Positions 57,632-64,000 of a stretch of DNA of 64,000 nucleotides are shown here, piece by piece. This DNA is from Virgisporangium aliadipatigenens. Its GTDB lineage: Bacteria > Actinomycetota > Actinomycetes > Mycobacteriales > Micromonosporaceae. Both the position numbers and the translations under genes were made by a program. Location of the stretch: positions 1 through 64,000 of the forward strand of contig NZ_BOPF01000032.1 in the NCBI RefSeq assembly GCF_016863615.1, written 5' to 3'. Below the pieces are notes generated by a model, which did not search any database, had not been told where the DNA came from, and worked only from the letters and a program-made list of their open reading frames with translations. Each line of letters starts with the position of its first letter. Within the stretch, counting starts at the first letter, position 1.

Positions 57632-58282
57632 TCACGCCGGGACGCTCCACATCGCCGAGAACGCCGCCGCCTCGCCGGCGAGCCACCGCTCGACCTCCGC
57701 GGCCTTCTTGTCGTCGAGGCCACCCGGGTCGGGGCGGTGAACAGCGGCCCGACGGATGTCCACCACGACCGGCTCGGCCCCCGGCAGCACCCGCTCCATG
57801 TGCCGCGACATCAGGTGCAACGTCGCCAGGACGGCCTCGGCCGCCGGCGGCTCCGGGTCGAAGTACAGCCGGACGGCCTCGGCCCGCCCGTCGTCGTAGC
57901 GCAGCGCCAACTGCGGGTTGATCTTCACAGGGAGTGCGCCGACCACCGCCAACGCGTCACGCGACTGGGCGAGTTGCACCGCACCGAGATCACCCAGAGA
58001 GTCCACATAGGACAGTGTGCCGGGAAGCAGGGTGCGGTAGAGCGGCTGCCACCGCGGCTTGACGGTCTCGACCACCTTCGTCAGGTGGGTGCCCGGGGTG
58101 CGCCACTGGATGTCGGCCTTGAGCGCCTTGATCAGTGAACCATGAGGATTGAAGCCACTTTGGCTCACCCGCTGACGCCGGAGACCACCCACGAAATTCG
58201 CCTTCGCGGGGCCGCTGCGCCCCACGTACCGAGCGAACGCGAGGAGGGTTGCGTACGGGGCGGGGGACTCGATCACGGGCAT
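57632..58282 (-). CDS. Hypothetical protein
   Basis: A 216-residue soluble protein, not recognised. ATG has GAGGAG six bases upstream. Basic N-terminal third ('KANFVGGLRRQRVSQSGFNP') and acidic C-terminal third; internal segments 'VKINPQLALRYDDGRAEAVR' and 'LYFDPEPPAAEAVLATLHLM' suggest a beta-sheet then helix. Divergent from the BrkB gene. Cellular role unknown. Confidence 0.75.
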   Translation of the reverse strand: MPVIESPAPYATLLAFARYVGRSGPAKANFVGGLRRQRVSQSGFNPHGSLIKALKADIQWRTPGTHLTKVVETVKPRWQPLYRTLLPGTLSYVDSLGDLGAVQLAQSRDALAVVGALPVKINPQLALRYDDGRAEAVRLYFDPEPPAAEAVLATLHLMSRHMERVLPGAEPVVVDIRRAAVHRPDPGGLDDKKAAEVERWLAGEAAAFSAMWSVPA

Positions 58283-58422
58283 GTTCGCTCCTCTTCGCGA
58301 CGACGCCTTTAGAACATACATTCTAATCGACGCGCGCCACATCGGCGACACCCTGGGTTATCCGTCCTGGTGAGCGGGTACGGGAGCCGGGCAAGCCTGC
58401 CCAGCCGCACGAGGAGCCACAG

Positions 58423-59427
58423 ATGTCCGAGCGCGCCACCGTCCGGGATTCGGACGCCGACCCCCGCCAGCCCGACCTGCCGCCCGAGGATCGGATGCCC
58501 GACCGTCCCAGCAGGCTCGGCGGCCGCGGCATCTGGGAGACGCTCAAGCGGACCGTCAAGGAGTTCCAGAACGACAACCTGACGGACTGGGCGGCGGCCC
58601 TCACCTACTACGGGGTGCTCTCGATCTTCCCCGGCATGATCGTGCTGACCTCGGCGTTCAGCCTCCTGGGCAACGGGGACACCGCCGAGCGGGCCGTGAA
58701 CGAGATCGTGCCGCCGGAGTACGGCGACGACGTCAACAAGTTCCTGAACCAGCTGTCGGGCGCGCAGGGGGCCGGCCTCCTCGCGATCGTCGGTATCCTC
58801 GGCGCCCTCTGGTCGGCGTCCGGCTACGTGTCGGCGTTCATGCGGGCGTCGAACTCGATCTACGACGTGCCCGAGGGCCGGCCGGTGTGGAAGACGGTGC
58901 CGGTGCGCCTGGGCATCACCATCGCCATCGGCCTCATGCTCATCGCGAGCGCCGCGATCGTGGTCTTCACCGGGCCGATCGCCGAGAAGGTCGGCGGCTT
59001 CATCGGGCTGGGCTCCGTGGCCGTCACGGCCTGGGACATCCTGAAGTGGCCGGTGCTGGTCCTCATCGTGAGCACGATGTTCGCGCTGCTCTACTGGGCC
59101 TCCCCGAACGCGCGCCACGGCGGCTTCCGGTGGATCTCCCCGGGCGGCATCCTGGCGGTCCTGCTGTGGATCGTGGCCTCGACCGGGTTCGCCTTCTACG
59201 TGGCCGGCTTCTCCTCGTACAACAAGACGTACGGCACGCTGGGCGGCGTCATCGCGTTCCTCGTGTGGCTGTGGATCTCGAACATCGCGGTACTCTTGGG
59301 CGCGGAGTTCGACGCGGAGTTGGAGCGAGGACGGGCCATCCAAGCCGGACACCCCGAGGATGAGGAGCCGTACATCAAGCTGCGTGACACCCGGAAGGTG
59401 GAGGAAAGCCAGGACCAGAGCCTGTAA
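58423..59427 (+). CDS. YihY/BrkB family membrane protein
   Basis: A 334-residue protein with six predicted membrane helices between about residues 60 and 295 and the family motifs 'DWAAALTYYGVLSIFPGMIV' and 'GGVIAFLVWLWISNIAVLLG', followed by 'AEFDAELERGRA'. Often annotated as ribonuclease BN by historical error; it is an integral membrane protein of unknown transport or envelope function. Acidic tails face the cytoplasm. Followed by the STAS gene on the same strand. Confidence 0.93.
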   Translation: MSERATVRDSDADPRQPDLPPEDRMPDRPSRLGGRGIWETLKRTVKEFQNDNLTDWAAALTYYGVLSIFPGMIVLTSAFSLLGNGDTAERAVNEIVPPEYGDDVNKFLNQLSGAQGAGLLAIVGILGALWSASGYVSAFMRASNSIYDVPEGRPVWKTVPVRLGITIAIGLMLIASAAIVVFTGPIAEKVGGFIGLGSVAVTAWDILKWPVLVLIVSTMFALLYWASPNARHGGFRWISPGGILAVLLWIVASTGFAFYVAGFSSYNKTYGTLGGVIAFLVWLWISNIAVLLGAEFDAELERGRAIQAGHPEDEEPYIKLRDTRKVEESQDQSL

Positions 59428-59556
59428 CAAGCGGGCAGTTCGGCTTCCACTCACAAGCTCATGCACATAAGCCTCACAGCAAGCCGCCACCCCACAGGCC
59501 GGGTCGCATCCGTGCGGCCGGACCCGGGGTGGCGCGCGCACGGAGGGAAAGAGACC

Positions 59557-59919
59557 GTGGACCTTTCGATCATCACTCGCCGCCTCCCGGGCGGGGTGGT
59601 CGAGATCAGCCCGCACGGTGAGATCGATCTGGAAAACGCGGGCGAACTGCGGGGCGCCATCGATGCGGCGTTCGCCGGCGAGGAGCCCCGGCTGATCCGG
59701 ATCAACCTGCGTTCCGTCACGTTCATCGACTCGGTCGGTATCAGCGCACTCGTGGGCGGTTACCACCTGGCCAACGTGCGGCACGCGCGGTTCGTGGTGA
59801 CCGAGCCGACCGATTTCGTGTACCGCCAGCTGTACATCTCGGGCCTGTTGGGCCTGTTCGGCGCTCCGCAGCCGCGGGAGGCGCACCAGGACCATGACGA
59901 GCCGGAGCCGGTGGGCTGA
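59557..59919 (+). CDS. STAS-domain anti-anti-sigma factor
   Basis: A 120-residue protein with a single STAS domain. The phosphorylatable Ser region reads 'FIDSVGISALVGG' (near 60-72), as in SpoIIAA/RsbV-type proteins that bind anti-sigma kinases and release SigB/SigF-type factors. GTG 59557 has GGAGGG upstream; an earlier in-frame ATG (59461) would add an unconserved leader. A SigF-like factor is encoded 38 kb away in this window, a possible but unproven partner system. Ends at a perfect hairpin. Confidence 0.9.
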   Translation: MDLSIITRRLPGGVVEISPHGEIDLENAGELRGAIDAAFAGEEPRLIRINLRSVTFIDSVGISALVGGYHLANVRHARFVVTEPTDFVYRQLYISGLLGLFGAPQPREAHQDHDEPEPVG

Positions 59920-59945
59920 CGCCCGCCGGTCGCAGGAAACGCGAC

Positions 59946-59977
59946 GAGGCCCCGCCGGACACGTCCGGCGGGGCCTC
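59946..59977. terminator. Bidirectional 15-bp hairpin terminator
   Basis: GAGGCCCCGCCGGAC (59946-59960) and its exact complement (59963-59977), between the STAS gene and the convergent SSI-like gene. Confidence 0.88.
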
Positions 59978-59989
59978 TTGCGTCGTTAC

Positions 59990-60376
59990 TCAGATCTTGA
60001 ACAGATCCCCGGTGGCGAGCACCATGTTGCAGTTGTTGCTGTAGGTCTGCTTGAAGTTGACCTTGTGACCCTTCCACGTGCCCATCACCGTCGCGGTCAC
60101 GGGCGAGTAATCCATGGTGCAGGCACCCTCGGTCGGCGCGATCGCGGCCGGGTCGCCCCCGGCGGTCGCGAGCGTCTTGCAGGCGGCGGCGGCCTGCTTG
60201 TGGGTGCCACCGGCGGGAGCGCAGGTGAGCGTCGCGACCTGCGGCTTGCCGCCCTCGGGCGTGACCGTCACGACCAGCTTGGAGGTCGGTGCGGCGGCGC
60301 TCGCCGGCTGGCTCATCAGGACCGCCCCGGTAGCAGCGGCACCGGCCAGGAACAGCGTGATCATCATGCGACGCAT
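59990..60376 (-). CDS. Subtilisin inhibitor-like (SSI) family protein
   Basis: A 128-residue exported protease inhibitor: signal peptide about 1-27 ('LFLAGAAATGAVLMSQPASA'), mature domain with four Cys in the SSI spacing ('LTCAPAGGTH', 'AAACKTLATAGGD', 'GACTMDYSPVTATVMG' and 'NNCNMV'). SSI proteins are secreted inhibitors of subtilisin- and transglutaminase-processing proteases. The reactive-site position near the third Cys ('GACTMDY') lacks the usual Pro-x-Met/Lys bond residues, so the target protease is uncertain. ATG 60376 follows GGGGG. Confidence 0.88.
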   Translation of the reverse strand: MRRMMITLFLAGAAATGAVLMSQPASAAAPTSKLVVTVTPEGGKPQVATLTCAPAGGTHKQAAAACKTLATAGGDPAAIAPTEGACTMDYSPVTATVMGTWKGHKVNFKQTYSNNCNMVLATGDLFKI

Positions 60377-60522
60377 TTCAAGCACCCCCGTGTTGTAACG
60401 ACGTGACTACGTTACGTTGCGGAGACGCCCCTGCACCACAATGCAACCCGTATCCGGACCAGTCGGATATGCCGGCTATCCGAACGGATGACAGACAGAC
60501 CGGACGGACGGCGCGGAAGCGC

Positions 60523-60723
60523 TCAGTCCTCCCCGGCCAGCCCGTGCGGGCTCTCCGGCTCCCGCACCGATTCGGGACCCCCGTGCAACTGATCCGCGAA
60601 GTTGGTGGAGTCGTGCTCGTCCGCGAAGTCCGGTTCCGGATCGGGCGCCGAACCGTCGGCCGCCGCCTGGAACGGGGCAGGGCCGCCGTGACGTTCGCCG
60701 GGTGCCGGTGTCAGTTTGCTCAT
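60523..60723 (-). CDS. Small acidic hypothetical protein
   Basis: A 66-residue acidic, Pro/Asp/Glu-rich protein (MSKLTPAPGERHGGPAPFQA, then 'DPEPDFADEHDSTNFADQ'), likely disordered. GGTGG precedes the ATG. It is divergent from the HAD gene (44 bases). No homologue recognised, so it could be spurious, but its composition differs from antisense noise. Confidence 0.5.
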   Translation of the reverse strand: MSKLTPAPGERHGGPAPFQAAADGSAPDPEPDFADEHDSTNFADQLHGGPESVREPESPHGLAGED

Positions 60724-60766
60724 GGTCCACCGATTTCCCGCCGCGTGCGCGGGTAAACGACGCGCC

Positions 60767-61441
60767 ATGGCATCCGGAGTTCTCTTCGACGTCGACGGCA
60801 CCCTCGTGGACACCACCTACCTGCACGCGGTCTCCTGGTGGCAGGCGCTGCAGCAGTTCGACCGGGATGTGGCGATGGCACGGATCCACCGCGCGATCGG
60901 TATGGGCGGTGACAAGATCCTGGATGAACTCCTCGGCGCGGACCGCGACCGGAGCGACGACGATGAGCTGCGCACCGCCCACGACACCGTCTACGCGCAG
61001 TACTGGACCCGCCTGCGCCCGCACGCCGGCGCGGCAGAACTGCTGCGCGGCTGCGCGAAACGCGGCTGGAAGGTGGCGCTGGCCTCGTCGGCGGCGCCGC
61101 ACGAGTTCGAGGCGCTGCGGCGGGCGCTCGACGCCGACGACGTCGTGGAGGCCGCCACCACCTCCGGCGACGCCGAGGAGAGCAAGCCGGCGCCGGACAT
61201 CCTCGACGCGGCACTGGAGCGCATCGGCGTGCCGCCAGAGCGGGTGATCTTCGTCGGCGACGCCGTCTGGGACGTGTACGCGGCGGCGAAGTTGGACATC
61301 CCGTGCATCGGCCTCACCTGCGGCGGCCTCTCCGCCGCGGAACTGACGGAGGCCGGCGCGATCGCCACCTACGACGACCCCGCCGACCTCCTGCGTCACC
61401 TCGACGACCTGCCGGCTTCCGCGCGGAAACGGCTCAGTTGA
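60767..61441 (+). CDS. HAD-family hydrolase (phosphoglycolate-phosphatase/beta-PGM-like)
   Basis: A 224-residue HAD-like phosphatase. Motif I DVDGTLVDT (residues 8-16, nucleophile Asp8), motif II Ser in 'VALASSAAP', motif III Lys in 'ESKPAPDIL' and motif IV 'VIFVGDAVWDVYAA' are all present with a helical cap (about 17-90). The substrate is a small phosphomonoester, unknown. It overlaps the end of the convergent rhamnosidase gene by eight bases with no terminator between. Confidence 0.92.
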   Translation: MASGVLFDVDGTLVDTTYLHAVSWWQALQQFDRDVAMARIHRAIGMGGDKILDELLGADRDRSDDDELRTAHDTVYAQYWTRLRPHAGAAELLRGCAKRGWKVALASSAAPHEFEALRRALDADDVVEAATTSGDAEESKPAPDILDAALERIGVPPERVIFVGDAVWDVYAAAKLDIPCIGLTCGGLSAAELTEAGAIATYDDPADLLRHLDDLPASARKRLS

Positions 61442-64000
61442 CGGTGAACGTGTAGCTCCCGGACGGGACCAGATAGGTCGACGGGCCGGCCGCGACCGCC
61501 TCCGGCGGGACCGCCACGGTACCCGCGGGCACCCGCACCGTCGCGGTGACGTTCGGCGGCACCACGATCCGCAGCGTGAAGCGGTTGCCCTCCTGGCGCC
61601 AGTCGCTGCGGGTCTGCCCGTACGGCGTGACCAGGTCGGTGACCGCCGACGGCACCCCGGCGCCCGGCTTCGGCGCCACGAGCACGCGCCGGTAACCGGG
61701 TGCGGCCGGGGCGACGCCGCCGATCGAGCGGTACATCCAGTCGCCGACCGCGCCGAACGCGAAGTGGTTGAACGAGTTCATGATCGGCGTCTGGAGCCCA
61801 CCGCCGGGCATGATGCTGTCCCACCGCTCCCAGATGGTGGTGGCGCCGTGTGCGTTCATGTACCCCCAGCCCGGGTAGTCCGGCTGGAGCAGGATCCGGT
61901 AGGCCACGTCCGCGTGCCCGGTCTCGGTCAGCACGGGCAGCAGGTTCTCCACGCCGAGGAACCCGACCGACAGGTGCCCGCCCCGCTCGTTGACCTTCGC
62001 CACGAGCCTGTCCGCGACCGCCTGCCGACGCGCGGCCGGAACGAGTTCGAAGCTCAGCGCCAGCACGTAGGCGGTCATCCGGTTGCCGGCGAGCGTCCCG
62101 TCGGCGGCGACGTAGGCGTTAGTGAACGCGGTCGCCACCTGATCCGCCAGCTGCCCGTAGCGCGCGGCATCCGCCGTGCGGCCGGTGGCGGCGGCCATCC
62201 GCGACACCAGCCGGGCCGACCAGGAGAAGTACGCCGTGCTGATCAGGTGTTTGTCGGTGTCCCCCTCGACCGAGACCCAGTCGCCGTAGGTGTCCCGCCG
62301 GCGGATCAGGTCGGCGTCGGCGGTCGAGCGCAGGTACTCCACCCAGCGGGCCATCGCCGGGTAGCTCTCGTCGATCACCCGCACGTCGCCGTAGCGCTGC
62401 CAGAGCGTGTACGGCACGATGACGCCGGCGTCGCCCCAGCCGGCCTGCCCCTCGCCGGCCGTGACGAACGGCGCCACGTCGGTGAACGCGCCATTGTCCC
62501 GCTGGGCGTCCTGCATGTCGTCGCTGAACTTGTCGAGCAGCCCGTGCACGTCGAAGGCGAACGTCGAGGTCTGCGCGAAGACGGCGATGTCCCCGGTCCA
62601 GCCGAGCCGCTCGTCGCGTTGCGGGCAGTCGGTCGGCACCGTCAGCAGGTTGGAGCGCGCGCCCCAGAGGATGTTGTGCTGCACCTGGTTGACCAGGGCG
62701 TTCCCGGTGGAGAAGGAACCCGTCGACGCGCCGTCGGTCCACGCGGCGAGGCCGGTCAGGTTCTCCGCGGTGGGTGTGCCCGGGAAGCCGGTGATCTCCA
62801 CGTACCGGTACCCGTGCTGGGTGAACCGCGGTTCGAACACCTCGTCGGCGCCGGTGCCGGCGAGCGTGAACGCGTCCGTGGCGCGGGCGGCGCGCAGGTT
62901 CTCGGTGTAGATGGTGCCGTCGGCGTTGAGGATCTCGGCGTGCCGCAGCGTCACCCGGGTGCCGGCGGGGCCGCGCACGCGCAGCCTGTTCCAGCCGGCG
63001 AAGTTCTGGCCGAGGTCGGCCACGTAGACGCCCGGCCTCGGCTGGGTGATGGCCACCGGCCGCAGTTCCTGCTGGACGCGCACACCCGGGTCGACCTGTG
63101 CGACGAGGCGGGGTGCCGGCCCGGAGCGCACCGTGACGGTGCCCCACGACGAGTCGTCGAACCCGGCCGCGTTCCAGCCGGCGATGCCGTACCGGGCGTC
63201 GACCTGTTCGCCGCCGTACAGGTCGTTGCTGACGATGTCGCCGGTGGCGGCGCGCCACGTGCCGTCCGTGGCGACCACGGTGCCGGTGCCGTCGGGATGT
63301 TCGACCACGAGGCGGGCGGAGTACCACGGGTTGGGGCCGTAGCGCCGGGCTCCCACGACGGCGATGGTGCCGGCGTACCAGCCGTTGCCGATCAGCGCGG
63401 CGATCGCGTTGGTGCCCTGCTGGAGCAGGCCGGTGACGTCGTAGGTGCGGTACTGGAGGCGTTCGTTGTAGTCGGTCCAGCCGGGCGCGAAGCGCTCCTC
63501 GCTGACCCGGCGCCCGTTGACGAACGTCTCGTGCAGGCCGAGCGCGGTTGCCATGAGGCGGGCCCGCGCGATCGGCTTGCTGAGCGTGAATCCCTTCCGC
63601 ACGTAGGGCGCCTCGGTCTCCCAGGTCACCTGGTCGCCCCAGGGTCCGCCGCCGTACGTGGTGGCGGCGCGCGCGGCCGGCCACGCGGAGTCGTTGAAGC
63701 CCGGCTGTTCCCAGCCGGACGGCCCGCTCTGCGACGCCTTCCAGCCGCCGTCCGAGGTGACGACGGAGGTGCCGTTGTTGACGATCCGCGCGAGCACGCC
63801 GGCCGCGCTGGTGCTGGTGTTGGTGGCCGCGATCGCGATCGTGTTGGCGCCCGGGCGCACCCGGTCGGTGATGTCCACTGTGGACGCGTGCTTCCACGAG
63901 TCGGCCATCCGCGGGGACTGGCTCACCGGTACACCGTTGACCCAGACGTCAGCCTGGTCGTCGCCGGTGATGACGAGCGTCGTCCGTCCACTGAGGACAC
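61434..64000 (-). CDS. GH78 alpha-L-rhamnosidase (5' end outside the window)
   Basis: At least 855 residues; the open frame runs through the right edge, so the N-terminus is missing. Visible parts: a jelly-roll ('TLVITGDDQADVWVNGVPVS', then Bac_rhamnosid_N type 'GWYAGTIAVVGARRYGPNPW'), the beta-sandwich 'DLGQNFAGWNRLRVRGPAGT', and the catalytic (alpha/alpha)6 domain with 'PTDCPQRDERLGWTGDIAVF' (catalytic acid region), then 'WGYMNAHGATTIWERWDSIM' with 'SFNHFAFGAVGDWMYRSIGG'. It removes terminal rhamnose from plant or bacterial glycans. A signal peptide would lie beyond the window. Confidence 0.93.
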   Translation of the reverse strand, partial: VLSGRTTLVITGDDQADVWVNGVPVSQSPRMADSWKHASTVDITDRVRPGANTIAIAATNTSTSAAGVLARIVNNGTSVVTSDGGWKASQSGPSGWEQPGFNDSAWPAARAATTYGGGPWGDQVTWETEAPYVRKGFTLSKPIARARLMATALGLHETFVNGRRVSEERFAPGWTDYNERLQYRTYDVTGLLQQGTNAIAALIGNGWYAGTIAVVGARRYGPNPWYSARLVVEHPDGTGTVVATDGTWRAATGDIVSNDLYGGEQVDARYGIAGWNAAGFDDSSWGTVTVRSGPAPRLVAQVDPGVRVQQELRPVAITQPRPGVYVADLGQNFAGWNRLRVRGPAGTRVTLRHAEILNADGTIYTENLRAARATDAFTLAGTGADEVFEPRFTQHGYRYVEITGFPGTPTAENLTGLAAWTDGASTGSFSTGNALVNQVQHNILWGARSNLLTVPTDCPQRDERLGWTGDIAVFAQTSTFAFDVHGLLDKFSDDMQDAQRDNGAFTDVAPFVTAGEGQAGWGDAGVIVPYTLWQRYGDVRVIDESYPAMARWVEYLRSTADADLIRRRDTYGDWVSVEGDTDKHLISTAYFSWSARLVSRMAAATGRTADAARYGQLADQVATAFTNAYVAADGTLAGNRMTAYVLALSFELVPAARRQAVADRLVAKVNERGGHLSVGFLGVENLLPVLTETGHADVAYRILLQPDYPGWGYMNAHGATTIWERWDSIMPGGGLQTPIMNSFNHFAFGAVGDWMYRSIGGVAPAAPGYRRVLVAPKPGAGVPSAVTDLVTPYGQTRSDWRQEGNRFTLRIVVPPNVTATVRVPAGTVAVPPEAVAAGPSTYLVPSGSYTFTVN

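Overview
The window is very GC-rich, with dense genes, frequent GTG/TTG starts, strong third-position G/C bias and actinomycete hallmarks: an LCP cell-wall ligase, a SigB/SigF-type sigma factor, a subtilisin-inhibitor-like protein, secreted GH6/GH9 cellulases with CBM2 modules, a perfect CebR-type operator, two transmembrane Ser/Thr kinases and a DtxR/IdeR-like iron box. It is chromosomal DNA of a filamentous actinobacterium. The XRE-TPR regulator followed by two small Cys-containing proteins, and the recurrent TCCACWGTGGA palindrome, lean towards Pseudonocardiales (Saccharothrix/Lentzea/Actinosynnema-like), but this is inference. An orphan chemoreceptor hints at a motile stage. No tRNA, rRNA, CRISPR array, transposase or integrase is visible. 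No gene-free stretch exceeds about 300 bp.

0-5.3 kb: a DUF3237 gene coupled to the remnant of a flavin monooxygenase, a secreted beta-helix protein, a siderophore-type ABC ATPase under an iron box, and two small membrane proteins.

5.3-18.5 kb, the most unusual region and a possible conflict/defence island: a TerD-DUF2510-zinc-ribbon-PH-HNH fusion; a lipoprotein; CsbD; a four-gene operon (membrane protein, HerA/FtsK-like ATPase, very long Asp/Ser-rich protein with a putative toxin-like C-terminal domain, immunity-like small protein); a Uma2 nuclease-fold protein; and a winged-helix protein coupled to an SF1 helicase whose Walker A, Walker B and later motifs are degraded.

18.7-30 kb: LCP ligase, aldo/keto reductase, SigF-type sigma factor, GH6 cellulase, a MoxR-AAA/VWA pair, an SDR, the XRE-TPR regulator and its small companions.

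30-47 kb: metabolic and regulatory genes: HD protein, GlxA-type regulator with an acyl-CoA (malonyl-CoA-like) synthetase, ricin-B lectin, Ser/Thr kinase, methyltransferase, a TetR regulon with three matching operators, cyclase and LysR pair, aldo/keto reductase, a fused anthranilate synthase preceded by a Trp-Trp leader peptide and attenuator, LacI, WYL regulator with a divergent esterase, AI-2E-type permease.

47-64 kb: GH9 cellulase under a CebR box, MscS-like channel, a minus-strand signalling run (DUF4261-like, thymidylate-kinase-like, degenerate GGDEF, Ser/Thr kinase, chemoreceptor), BrkB, STAS protein, SSI-like inhibitor, HAD phosphatase and an alpha-L-rhamnosidase running off the right edge. 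Many gene ends carry strong perfect hairpins, listed as terminators.
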